Source: Pseudodonghicola sp048268305
Lineage (GTDB): Bacteria; Pseudomonadota; Alphaproteobacteria; Rhodobacterales; Rhodobacteraceae
Assembly (NCBI RefSeq): GCF_048268305.1
Contig: NZ_JBLWVT010000002.1
Span: forward strand, 434,001-498,000
Direction: 5' to 3'
Length of the DNA: 64,000 nucleotides
The translations under genes and the position numbers were made by a program. Of the stretch, positions 35,529-44,061 are shown in pieces. Each line of letters starts with the position of its first letter. Position 1 is the first letter of the stretch. The notes beneath the pieces were generated by a model. That model was not told the origin of the DNA, searched no databases, and saw only the letters and a list, made by a program, of their open reading frames with translations.

Positions 35529-36734
35529 ATGCGCCCCGCCAACACGCCGCCGCATTTGCTGACCCTGATCCTGGCCAACGCGCTGTCGGTCTTGGCGCTG
35601 AACATGTTCCTGCCCTCGCTCGCCGAGATTTCCGAGGCGCTCAAAGCCGACTACGGGTTGGTGAACCTGTCGATCGCCGGCTATCTGGCGATTTCGGCGG
35701 TGCTGCAACTGGCGATGGGGCCGCTATCGGATCGCTATGGCCGGCGGCCGGTGATGCTGGTGTCCACCGCCATTTTCGTCATCGCCTCGGTCGGCTGCGC
35801 GCTGGCGCAGAACGTCTGGGTGTTTTTGGGGTTTCGCCTATTGCAGGCGGGCATCGTGTCGGGCCAGGTGCTGTCGCGGGCGGTGATCCGCGATCTGCAT
35901 GCCCCCAAGGATGCGGCGAAGATGCTGGGCCATGTCGCCATGGCGATGGCGCTGGCGCCGATGCTGGGGCCGATGCTGGGGGGCGGGCTCGACATGCTGT
36001 TCGGCTGGCGGTCGTCCTTCGTGCTCTATTCGCTGCTGGGGGCGGCGCTGCTGGTGATCCTCTGGGTTGATCTGGGCGAGACCAATGCCGCCGCCGCCGG
36101 GGCGAGCTTTGCGCGGCAGATGCGCGACTATCCCGAACTGTTCCGCTCGCGCCGGTTCTGGGGCTATAGCCTGTGCTATGCCTTCGCGGTGGCCGGGTTC
36201 TTCGCCTTCATCACCGGGGCGCCGCTGGTGGCGGCCGCCTGGTACGATCTGAGCCCGGCGGCGTTGGGGCTGGGGATCGGCATCATCACGGTGGGCTTCA
36301 TGGTGGGCAACTTCGTCTCCGGCCTGCTGAGCGCGCGGACCGAGCTGGTGACCATGGTGTTGGCGGGCCGGGTCTTTGCCACGCTGGGGCCGATCGGTGG
36401 GCTGGCGCTGTTCTTTGCGGGGGCCGGCACGCTCTGGGTGTTCTTCGGCTCGGCCATCGTGGTGGGCTTCGGCAACGGGCTGACCAATGCCAATGCCAAT
36501 GCCGGGGTGATGTCGGTCAGGCCGCAGCTGGCGGGCAGCGCCTCGGGGCTGTCGGGGGCGATGACGGTGGCGCTGGGGGCGGTGATGACCAGCCTGACCG
36601 GTGCTCTGGTCACGACAGAGCGCGCGCCCTACATCGTTTTGGGCATCATGTTGTCGACCAGCATCCTCGGCCTGCTCGCGGCGCTTTACGTGCGTTGGGT
36701 CGATAAGCGCGATCCGCTGCCGCCGGGGCTTTGA
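35529..36734 (+). CDS. Bcr/CflA-type MFS efflux transporter
   Basis: The 401-residue protein has twelve predicted helices. The MFS loop motif is GPLSDRYGRRPVML near residue 65, and FLPSLAEISEALKADYGLVN in helix 1 plus QAGIVSGQVLSRAVIRDL are typical of the Bcr/CflA group of drug efflux pumps. The start follows GAGG. It is divergent from the ABC-F gene. A second member of this group lies at 61606-62856, only distantly similar. Confidence 0.88.
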   Translation: MRPANTPPHLLTLILANALSVLALNMFLPSLAEISEALKADYGLVNLSIAGYLAISAVLQLAMGPLSDRYGRRPVMLVSTAIFVIASVGCALAQNVWVFLGFRLLQAGIVSGQVLSRAVIRDLHAPKDAAKMLGHVAMAMALAPMLGPMLGGGLDMLFGWRSSFVLYSLLGAALLVILWVDLGETNAAAAGASFARQMRDYPELFRSRRFWGYSLCYAFAVAGFFAFITGAPLVAAAWYDLSPAALGLGIGIITVGFMVGNFVSGLLSARTELVTMVLAGRVFATLGPIGGLALFFAGAGTLWVFFGSAIVVGFGNGLTNANANAGVMSVRPQLAGSASGLSGAMTVALGAVMTSLTGALVTTERAPYIVLGIMLSTSILGLLAALYVRWVDKRDPLPPGL

Positions 36735-36854
36735 TCCGATCGCGTGCGGCGCCGGCCTGAAGCCTTTTCAATCACGCCCGCGCATGTTAGGCGGCGCGCA
36801 ATATCAGTCCCGCCCGCAGCCCCTGCAGGGCGGCCAGTCTTAGGAGCAAGCCCC

Positions 36855-37277
36855 ATGGCACTGGAACGCACGTTCTCGATCATCAAACCCGACGCCACCC
36901 GCCGCAATCTGACCGGCAAGATCAACGCCAAATTCGAGGAAGCCGGCCTGCGCATCGTGGCGCAGAAGCGGATCCTGATGACCAAGGCGCAGGCCGGCGA
37001 ATTCTACGGCGTGCACAAGGAACGCCCCTTCTATGACGAGCTGTGCGAATTCATGTCGTCCGGCTCGGTCGTGGTGCAGGTTCTGGAAGGCGAAAACGCC
37101 ATTGCCAAGAACCGCGAAGTGATGGGCGCCACCAACCCGGCGGATGCCGCCGCCGGCACCATCCGCGCCGAATTTGCCGAATCCGTGGGCGAGAACTCGG
37201 TCCACGGCTCGGACGCGCCGGAAACCGCGGCGGTCGAGATCGCCTATTTCTTCGCCGGCACCGAAATCGTCGGCTGA
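36855..37277 (+). CDS. ndk: Nucleoside diphosphate kinase
   Basis: Ndk balances nucleoside triphosphate pools by phosphate transfer through a phospho-His. The 140-residue product has ERTFSIIKPDATRR at the start and the active-site segment ENSVHGSDAPETA with the catalytic His near residue 117. An AGGAG site precedes the ATG. It is a single gene with its own terminator. Confidence 0.98.
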   Translation: MALERTFSIIKPDATRRNLTGKINAKFEEAGLRIVAQKRILMTKAQAGEFYGVHKERPFYDELCEFMSSGSVVVQVLEGENAIAKNREVMGATNPADAAAGTIRAEFAESVGENSVHGSDAPETAAVEIAYFFAGTEIVG

Positions 37278-37298
37278 GACGGGATCACATCCGTTTCG

Positions 37299-37330
37299 AA
37301 AGGGGGTCTTCGGGCCCCCTTTTGTTTTTT
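37299..37330 (+). terminator. Terminator of ndk
   Basis: An 8-bp stem AAAGGGGG/CCCCCTTT with an 8-nt loop is followed by TTTGTTTTTT, 21 nt after the ndk stop codon. Confidence 0.92.
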
Positions 37331-37367
37331 GGAAGGGGGGTACCTCCGGGTGAATGTCGGCAGGGCC

Positions 37368-37709
37368 CTATCGCCGCCGTTCGATCACCCCGATCTCGTT
37401 CAGCACCGCCTCGAGCGCGCCAAGCGCCGGGTCGCCCTTGCCGCGGACCTCGGCGCAGATGGCATCGAAGCGGGCGCGCAGCGCCTTCTTCTCGTCGCCC
37501 TGGCAATCGTTCCAGGGCCGCCCCTGCAACCCCATGACCATGGCGTAATAGCCGATGAAATGCGGCCGGCTGCCGGCCTGCAACAGCCGGCGATAGGCCG
37601 CATCCGGGCCAAGGGCGCGCAGCTCCTCGGCCGAATGGATGCCGGCGCGGGCATAGGGGGCGACCGAGGCGGGGCCGAGATTGCGGATGGCGGAAACGGG
37701 CTCTGACAT
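37368..37709 (-). CDS. TfoX C-terminal domain protein
   Basis: The 113-residue protein consists of the TfoX/Sxy C-terminal helix-hairpin-helix domain, with IRNLGPASVAPYARAGIHSA near the start and the block GRPWNDC in the middle. In competence regulators this domain follows an N-terminal domain that is missing here; such stand-alone forms are common and of unknown function. AAGG lies upstream of the start. It is followed on the same strand side by the GntR gene 35 nt away, which is transcribed toward it. Confidence 0.82.
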   Translation of the reverse strand: MSEPVSAIRNLGPASVAPYARAGIHSAEELRALGPDAAYRRLLQAGSRPHFIGYYAMVMGLQGRPWNDCQGDEKKALRARFDAICAEVRGKGDPALGALEAVLNEIGVIERRR

Positions 37710-37744
37710 GGGGGGACCTTAGCGCCGCGCGGGCGCGCTGCCAA

Positions 37745-38518
37745 TCAGGCGCTTGGGCTGCGCAACTGGCGGCGCGGATCGGCCTCGCCGGCCAGCCCCA
37801 TCACCTTCAGCGCCTCGTCCCGGCACTGGAAGATCAGCTCGCGCATCACGGTTTCCGCCGCCAGGTCGTCACGCGCGGTCACATGGGTCAGCACCTGGCG
37901 CCAGGTCGCGGCATTCTCCTGCCGCCGCTCGGGGGTGCGGAAATCGACGTGGAACTCGCGCCACAGCAGCGCCCAGACGATGTCGTTGGCATTGCTGCGG
38001 ATGGTGCGTAGCAGCATCGGGCTCTCCGAGCAGAGCGCCAGCGCGGTGCCGATCCGCCCCGAGGTCAGCGCAAAGCGCATCGGCTTGCAGTTCTCCTCCC
38101 GCGTCAGCGCTTCCAGCGCCTCGACCCGGCGGCGCAGTTCCGCCAGATCGGGGCCGGTCCACATCAGCGCCGCATAGCGGGCGCTGAGCCCCAGGAGCGA
38201 GGCATAGACGTTCATCGCGTCGGCCAGGGTGTTGCGATCGAACCGGCCCACCACCGCGCCGCGGCGGGGGAAGAGATCGGCCAGGCCGCGGTTGGTGAGA
38301 ATGCGCAGCGCGTCGCGGATCGGTCCGCGGCTGACCTGATAGTAGGCGGCGAGATCAGTTTCGATCAGCCGGTCGCCTTCTTGCAATTCGCCGGCCATGA
38401 TCCTTCGGGTCAGATCGTCGGAAATCCGCTCGGGCAGGTCGCGGTGACCGCGCCAGGTCAGGGGATCGTCGGACGACTCACTCATGGCGGAACGTCGAAA
38501 TGGGACGGCGGAGGGCAT
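37745..38518 (-). CDS. GntR-family transcriptional regulator (FCD type)
   Basis: The 257-residue product has an N-terminal winged helix (about 30-95), with ISDDLTRRIMAGELQEGDRL and the recognition helix region YYQVSRGPIRDALRIL, and a C-terminal all-helical FCD-like effector domain. FCD regulators bind acids, often fatty or organic acids, and repress nearby catabolic genes. The start at 38518 has GAGGTAG upstream; ATG 38485 is an alternative. It is divergent from the acyl-CoA ligase and carboxylase genes, so these are its likely targets, with the acid or its CoA ester as effector. This is inference from position. Confidence 0.88.
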   Translation of the reverse strand: MPSAVPFRRSAMSESSDDPLTWRGHRDLPERISDDLTRRIMAGELQEGDRLIETDLAAYYQVSRGPIRDALRILTNRGLADLFPRRGAVVGRFDRNTLADAMNVYASLLGLSARYAALMWTGPDLAELRRRVEALEALTREENCKPMRFALTSGRIGTALALCSESPMLLRTIRSNANDIVWALLWREFHVDFRTPERRQENAATWRQVLTHVTARDDLAAETVMRELIFQCRDEALKVMGLAGEADPRRQLRSPSA

Positions 38519-38600
38519 CGGACTACCTCGTGATACTGCGTAATTAAAGTACTAACATGCTGAGATAAATCATAAAACAATTAAATTGAAGACAATTGAC
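38519..38600. promoter_or_regulatory. AT-rich divergent promoter/operator region
   Basis: About 80 bp between the GntR gene and the ligase operon are strikingly AT-rich for this genome. They hold the palindrome CAATT-A-AATTG (38578-38588), a following CAATTG and an AGTACT. Divergent promoters and the GntR operator are expected here. Exact -35/-10 boxes are not clear by eye. Confidence 0.55.
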
Positions 38601-38687
38601 GAAATGCGGTCTTTGGCCTTACTCTTCCCTCGCGGCCCGCGTCCGGGGAGGAACGGGCAGGCCGCAGTCATCGGGAGGAGAAGCCTC

Positions 38688-38837
38688 ATGTCATCAGTCC
38701 GCCACAGCGCGGGCGCGGTCGAAATCGGCCGCGCTCTGGAGCTGCTTTGGGCCCTGCGCCTGCCGCGCCGTCGGTGCGGGCCGGTGCGGGATGCTGTCCG
38801 CTTCCCCCATCAGCCCCAAGAAAGGACCGCAGAATGA
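38688..38837 (+). CDS. Possible 49-residue protein coupled to the acyl-CoA ligase gene
   Basis: ATG 38688 follows the best Shine-Dalgarno in this area (GGGAGGAG, 7 nt spacing). The frame, starting MSSVRHSAGAVEIGR, ends at TGA 38837, overlapping the ATG of the ligase in an ATGA. The product is basic, with a short hydrophobic ALELLWALRL stretch. No family recognised. It could be a translation leader for the operon or a fragment of a lost gene. Confidence 0.4.
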   Translation: MSSVRHSAGAVEIGRALELLWALRLPRRRCGPVRDAVRFPHQPQERTAE

Positions 38838-40567
38838 CCCCGCCCATCGATTCCGCCCTGGCCGAAGCCGCGCCGCTGACCGAAGCCGATTATCTGGCGC
38901 GCGTGCGCGCCGCCCAGGCCGCGATCTGGCCCAAGGAGGTGCCGACCGAGCCGTTCTATCCGCATGGCGAGGTCGGCATCACCGATTACCTGCGCGCATG
39001 GGCTGCGGTGCAGCCTGAAAAGGTGCTCTACAACTTCTATGGCGGCACCCTGACCTATGGCGAGATGGATCGGCTGTCGGATCGCTTTGCTGCGCGTCTG
39101 GCCGCCGATGGGGTGAAGCCGGGCGACCGGGTGGCGGTGCTGATGGGCAATTGCCCGCAATTCGCCATCGCCTTCTTCGGCATCCTCAAGGCCGGCGCCG
39201 TGCATGTGCCGGTGAACCCGATGTTCCGCGAGGCCGAGCTGATCTATGAGCTGAACGATGCGGACGCCGAGATCATCCTGGCCGCCGACGTTCTGGTGCC
39301 GCTGGTCATGGCGGTGCGCGATCAGGTCACCCTGCGCAAGATCTACTCGACCGGCATGGCCGATTGGATCCCCGAGACGCCGGCCTTCCATTGCCCCGCC
39401 TCGATCATCTCGGCCGCGACGACGCCGGTAGGCACCGAGGATTTCATCGAGGCGCTGGAGGCCTGTGACGCTCCGGTGCCGCAGATTGCCACCGATCTCG
39501 ATGCGGTGGCGGCGCTGAACTATACCGGCGGCACCACCGGCATGCCGAAGGGCTGCGTCCATACCCAGCGGCACATGATCTATACCTCGGCCACCACCTG
39601 CACCATGGGCACCGAGCTGGGGCAGGAGAATGTGGCGGTCTGCTTCCATCCGCTGTTCTGGATCGCGGGCGAGGATATGGGGCTGCTGTTCCCGGTCTTC
39701 TCGGGCTGCACCTGCATCCTGCTGGGGCGCTGGGACGCGGTCAGCTTCATGTCCGCGGTCGACCGGTTGAAACCCGATCAGGCAAGCCTGCTGGTCGACA
39801 ATGCGGTCGAGGTGCTCGAGCATCCCGAGGTCAGCCGCTATGACCTGAGTTCGATCAAGACCACGCGGGTCTCTTCCTTCGTCAAGAAGCTGAACCACGA
39901 TTACCGCACCCGCTGGTTCGAGCGCACCGGGTCCGTCATGGCCGAGGCCGCCTGGGGCATGACCGAAACCCACACCTGCGACACCTTCACCACCGGGTTC
40001 CAGCACGATGATTGGGATCTGGACCAGCAGCCGGTCTTCGTGGGCATGCCCTGCCCGGGGACCGAGTTCAAGATTTGCGATTTCGACACCGGCGCGCTGA
40101 AACCGCTGGGGGAGGAAGGCGAGATCTGCGTGCGTTCGCCCTCGCTGCTGAGCTCCTATTGGAACAAGCCCGAGGCGACGGCGGATTTGATGCGGGGCGG
40201 CTGGCTGCATACCGGCGACATCGGCGTGCTCGACGACAATGGGCTGCTGCATTTCCTCGGCCGTCGGAAAGAGATGCTGAAGGTCAAGGGCATGTCGGTC
40301 TTTCCGGCCGAGCTTGAGGCGATGCTGGGTCGTCACCCGGCGATCATCGGCTCGGGCGTGATCGGGCGGCCCGATCCCGACAAGGGGCAGGTGCCGGTGG
40401 CCTTCGTGACGCTGGCAGAGGGCAAGGAAGCCACCGAGGCCGAGATCGAGGCCTGGTGCGCCGATGCCATGGCCATCTACAAGCGCCCGGAGGTCCGCAT
40501 CGTCGAAAGCTTGCCGATGACCGCCACGGGCAAGGTGAAGAAGGACGAACTGGCCAAGCTTCTGTAA
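38834..40567 (+). CDS. AMP-dependent acyl-CoA synthetase/ligase
   Basis: The enzyme activates a carboxylic acid to its CoA thioester through an acyl-AMP. The 577-residue product has the ANL-family blocks: phosphate loop YTGGTTGMPKGC near residue 235, WGMTET near 375, GWLHTGDIG near 456, and the C-terminal catalytic Lys in TATGKVKKDEL. It resembles medium/long-chain fatty acid or crotonobetaine-type ligases. The gene follows the GntR-controlled region and precedes the acyl-CoA carboxylase by 21 nt. The two would act in series: acid to acyl-CoA to 2-carboxyacyl-CoA. The acid is unknown. Confidence 0.9.
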   Translation: MTPPIDSALAEAAPLTEADYLARVRAAQAAIWPKEVPTEPFYPHGEVGITDYLRAWAAVQPEKVLYNFYGGTLTYGEMDRLSDRFAARLAADGVKPGDRVAVLMGNCPQFAIAFFGILKAGAVHVPVNPMFREAELIYELNDADAEIILAADVLVPLVMAVRDQVTLRKIYSTGMADWIPETPAFHCPASIISAATTPVGTEDFIEALEACDAPVPQIATDLDAVAALNYTGGTTGMPKGCVHTQRHMIYTSATTCTMGTELGQENVAVCFHPLFWIAGEDMGLLFPVFSGCTCILLGRWDAVSFMSAVDRLKPDQASLLVDNAVEVLEHPEVSRYDLSSIKTTRVSSFVKKLNHDYRTRWFERTGSVMAEAAWGMTETHTCDTFTTGFQHDDWDLDQQPVFVGMPCPGTEFKICDFDTGALKPLGEEGEICVRSPSLLSSYWNKPEATADLMRGGWLHTGDIGVLDDNGLLHFLGRRKEMLKVKGMSVFPAELEAMLGRHPAIIGSGVIGRPDPDKGQVPVAFVTLAEGKEATEAEIEAWCADAMAIYKRPEVRIVESLPMTATGKVKKDELAKLL

Positions 40568-40588
40568 GCCGGCCGGGAAGGGACGAGA

Positions 40589-43500
40589 ATGACGAAGACC
40601 GTGAAGACTATCCTGATCGCCAACCGGGGCGAGATCGCGTTGCGGATCGCCGATGCGGTGGCCGGGCTGGGGATGGAGCCGGTGGCGCTCTATTCCGAGG
40701 ATGACGCCGAGGCGCTGCATGTGCTGCGCGCGCCGCGCGCCATCGCGCTGCCGGGCAAGGGGGCGAGGGCCTATCTCGATATCGAGGCGGTGATCGCCGC
40801 CGCCCGCGCCGCGGGCGCCGAGGCGGTGCACCCGGGCTATGGCTTTCTGAGCGAAAGCGCCGAGTTCGCCCGCGCGGTGGCGGCGGCCGGGATGGTCTTC
40901 ATCGGTCCGTCGCCCGAGGCGCTGGAGGAGCTGGGTGACAAGACCAGCGCCCGGCGTCTGGCGCAAAAGGTCGGCGCGCCGGTGAACCCGGGGCTCGACC
41001 GGGCCGCCGGTCCGGCGGAGCTGCTCGCCTTCATGGAAGGTTTGGGTGGCGCGCCCATCGTGCTGAAGGCGGTCGCCGGCGGCGGTGGGCGGGGCATGCG
41101 GATCGTTCGCGATCCGGCCCAACTGGTCGCCGCCTATGAGGAGGCCAGCACCGAGGCAGAGGCCGCCTTCGGCAATGCCGACATCTATGCCGAACGTTTC
41201 CTTGAAAACGCCCGCCACATCGAGGTTCAGGTGCTGGGGGACGGCAGCGACGCGGTGCACCTCTGGGAACGCGACTGCACGCTCCAGCGGCGTTATCAGA
41301 AGCTGGTCGAGATCGCGCCGGCGCCGGCGCTCGACCCCGATCTGCGGCAGCGGCTGTTGGACAGTGCCGTGCAGATGGCCCGGGCGGTGGGCTATCGCGG
41401 TCTTGGCACCTTCGAATATCTGGTGGGCGAGGGGGGCGCACTGGCCTTCATCGAAGCCAATCCCCGGCTGCAGGTGGAACATACCATTACCGAGGAGATC
41501 ACCGGCGTCGATCTGGTGCAGGCGCAGATCCGTGTCGTGCTGGGGGCGAGCCTGTTCGAACTTGGCTTGACCCAGGATCAGGTGCCGCAGCCGCGCGGCC
41601 ATGCGGTGCAGCTGCGCGTCAATATGGAGACGATGACGGCCGAGGGCGGCGCGCTGCCCGCCGGTGGCAGGCTCGCCGTCTATGAGGCGCCGGGCGGCCC
41701 GGGGGTGCGGGTCGACGGGGCGGGCTATGCCGGCTGGCGACCGTCGCCGGCCTTCGACAGCCTGCTGGCCAAGCTGATCGTGCACGGCCCCGGGCGGCTG
41801 ACCGATGTGCTGGCGCGTGCCCGCCGGGCGCTGGCCGCCTTCCGGATCGAGGGGGTGGAGACCAATATCCCCTATCTGATGGCGCTGCTGGACCTGCCGG
41901 AACTGGCCGAGGGGCAGAGCCATACGCGGATGGTCGAAGACCGCGCAGCCGATCTGTTCGCCGCCGCCAGCCGGATCGCGGCGGAGCGCGCCGCCACCGC
42001 CCTCGCCGCGCCGGAGCTGGCCGCCGGGGACGCGCCGAAAGCGCTGGCCGAAGGGGTGACCGGTGCACCGATGCAGGGCACCATCCTGGCGGTCAAGGCC
42101 GGCCCCGGCGATGTGGTGCCTGCTGGCGGCGCCGTGCTGGTGATGGAGGCGATGAAGATGCAGCACACCATCCTGGCCGAGATGTCGGGACGGCTGCGCG
42201 ATATCTTCGTGGCACCCGGCGATACCGTATTTCTGGGCGATCCGCTCTTCGCGCTCGACCCCGACGAGAGCCTCGCCTTCGAGGCCGAGGAGGAGGTGGT
42301 ACGCGACCCCGACCACATCCGCCCCGATCTGGCCGAGCTGCTGGAACGCCGCCGCTTCACGCAAGACGAGGCGCGCCCCGAGGCGATCGCCAAGCGCCAT
42401 GCGCAGGGCAAACGCTCTGCCAGGGAGAATATCGCGCAGCTCTGCGATCCGGAGAGCTTCATCGAATACGGTGATTTCGCGGTCGCCGCGCAGCGCAGCC
42501 GCCGCAGCCTGGACGATCTGATCCGCAACACCCCCGCCGATGGGCTGATCACCGGCTTCGGTCAGGTCAACGGCGATCTCTTCGGCGAGGAGGGCACCCG
42601 CACCGCGGTGCTGCATTACGACTATACGGTGCTGGCCGGCACCCAGGGTTTCATGAACCACGACAAGACCGACCGCATGCTGCATGTGATCGAGAAGAGC
42701 CGCACGCCGATGATCTTCTTCTGCGAAGGCGGTGGCGGACGGCCGGGGGATGTCGACGTCAACGTGATCGCCGGGCTGCATGTGATGACCTTCGCGCTGC
42801 ATGGGCGGCTGTCAGGACTGGTGCCGATGGTGGGCATCGGCTCGGGCCGGGTGTTCGCCGGCAATGCGGCGCTCCTGGGCTGTTGCGACGTGGTGATCGC
42901 CACCAAGGATTCGACCATCGGCATGGGCGGTCCCGCGATGATCGAGGGCGGCGGCCTTGGCGTCTATCGGCCCGAGGAGGTCGGCCCCAGCGCGGTCCAG
43001 GCCGCCAACGGGGTGATCGACATCCTGGTCGAGGATGAGGTCGAGGCGGTCGAGGTCGCCAAGAAATACCTCTCCTACTTCCAGGGGCGGCTGACCGACT
43101 GGCAGGCCCCCGATCCGCGCGCCCTGCGTCATGTGGTGCCGGAAAGCCGGATGGAGGCCTATGACGTCCATGCGGCGATCGAGGGGATCGCCGATCTCGG
43201 CTCGGTGCTGGAACTGCGCGCGGGCTTTGCGCCCGGCATGGTCACCGCGTTGATCCGGGTCGCCGGGCGCCCGATGGGGGTGGTCGCCAACAACCCGCGC
43301 CATATGGCCGGCGCCATCGAGACACCGGGCGCCGACAAGGCGGCGCGCTTCCTGCAGCTCTGCGACGCGCATGATCTGCCGGTGATGTTCCTCTGCGACA
43401 CGCCCGGCATGATGGTGGGCCCAGAGATCGAGAAGACCGCGCTGGTGCGCCATTGTTCGCGGCTGTTCGTGATCGGCTCGAACCTCGAGGTGCCGACCTT

Positions 43501-43873
43501 CACCTTCGTGCTGCGCAAGGCCTATGGGTTGGGCGCCCAGGCGATGGCGGGGGGATCGTTCCGCGCGCCGCATTTCGTCGCCGCCTGGCCGACGGGGGAG
43601 TTCGGCGGCATGGGGCTGGAAGGCGCGGTGAGGCTCGGGTTCCGCAAGGAGCTGGAGGCGGTCGAGGACATGGCCGAGCGTCAGGCGCTCTTCGACAAGA
43701 TGGTCGCCAAGATGTATGAACGCGGCAAGGCGATCAATACCGCCAGCATGCTCGAGATCGACGCGGTGATCGACCCGGCCGAGACGCGGGACTGGATCCT
43801 CTCCACCCTGCAGGCGGCGCCTGCGCCGCAGCCGAGGGTTGGCAAGAAACGCCCCTGGATCGATCCCTGGTAA
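40589..43873 (+). CDS. Single-chain multidomain acyl-CoA carboxylase (biotin carboxylase, BCCP, carboxyltransferase)
   Basis: The 1094-residue chain joins parts that are usually separate subunits. Residues 1-450 are biotin carboxylase, with ILIANRGEIALRI, the ATP-grasp loop GGGGRGMRIV and EANPRLQVEHTITEE. Residues 495-570 are the biotin carrier, with VMEAMKMQH and biotin Lys about 523. Residues 590-1094 are the carboxyltransferase, beta half then alpha half, including RSARENIAQLCD, EGGGGRPGD and GAQAMAGGSF. Its layout matches the single-chain long-chain acyl-CoA carboxylases described from Mycobacterium avium and Rhodopseudomonas palustris. Whether this one prefers long, short or other acyl-CoA cannot be told. 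AAGGGA precedes the start. Confidence 0.92.
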   Translation: MTKTVKTILIANRGEIALRIADAVAGLGMEPVALYSEDDAEALHVLRAPRAIALPGKGARAYLDIEAVIAAARAAGAEAVHPGYGFLSESAEFARAVAAAGMVFIGPSPEALEELGDKTSARRLAQKVGAPVNPGLDRAAGPAELLAFMEGLGGAPIVLKAVAGGGGRGMRIVRDPAQLVAAYEEASTEAEAAFGNADIYAERFLENARHIEVQVLGDGSDAVHLWERDCTLQRRYQKLVEIAPAPALDPDLRQRLLDSAVQMARAVGYRGLGTFEYLVGEGGALAFIEANPRLQVEHTITEEITGVDLVQAQIRVVLGASLFELGLTQDQVPQPRGHAVQLRVNMETMTAEGGALPAGGRLAVYEAPGGPGVRVDGAGYAGWRPSPAFDSLLAKLIVHGPGRLTDVLARARRALAAFRIEGVETNIPYLMALLDLPELAEGQSHTRMVEDRAADLFAAASRIAAERAATALAAPELAAGDAPKALAEGVTGAPMQGTILAVKAGPGDVVPAGGAVLVMEAMKMQHTILAEMSGRLRDIFVAPGDTVFLGDPLFALDPDESLAFEAEEEVVRDPDHIRPDLAELLERRRFTQDEARPEAIAKRHAQGKRSARENIAQLCDPESFIEYGDFAVAAQRSRRSLDDLIRNTPADGLITGFGQVNGDLFGEEGTRTAVLHYDYTVLAGTQGFMNHDKTDRMLHVIEKSRTPMIFFCEGGGGRPGDVDVNVIAGLHVMTFALHGRLSGLVPMVGIGSGRVFAGNAALLGCCDVVIATKDSTIGMGGPAMIEGGGLGVYRPEEVGPSAVQAANGVIDILVEDEVEAVEVAKKYLSYFQGRLTDWQAPDPRALRHVVPESRMEAYDVHAAIEGIADLGSVLELRAGFAPGMVTALIRVAGRPMGVVANNPRHMAGAIETPGADKAARFLQLCDAHDLPVMFLCDTPGMMVGPEIEKTALVRHCSRLFVIGSNLEVPTFTFVLRKAYGLGAQAMAGGSFRAPHFVAAWPTGEFGGMGLEGAVRLGFRKELEAVEDMAERQALFDKMVAKMYERGKAINTASMLEIDAVIDPAETRDWILSTLQAAPAPQPRVGKKRPWIDPW

Positions 43874-43900
43874 CGGGCGAACGCGATCCGGCGCATCGGG

Positions 43901-43934
43901 CAGGGGGCGGAGCACGCCCCCTGTCGCCTGTTTG
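43901..43934 (+). terminator. Terminator after the acyl-CoA carboxylase
   Basis: A perfect 8-bp stem CAGGGGGC/GCCCCCTG with a 7-nt loop lies 27 nt after the stop, followed by a short TTT. Confidence 0.65.
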
Positions 43935-44061
43935 CGCGGTCTTCATACTTTTGCCGCAAGCTCCGGGACAGGATGGTCCCGTCAGGTTGACAGCCCGGCG
44001 CCCCTGTCGGGAGATGGGGCCGTTCGCTGATGCTCAGCCGTCGAAGCCCCGGAGCCTGCCC

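Noticed and set aside
38810..42802. A 1330-codon open frame on the minus strand
   Set aside because: It is antisense to the ligase and carboxylase. Its composition is that of a GC-rich shadow frame (His, Arg, Gln and Asp rich) and it has no domain, while the plus-strand proteins have full motifs.
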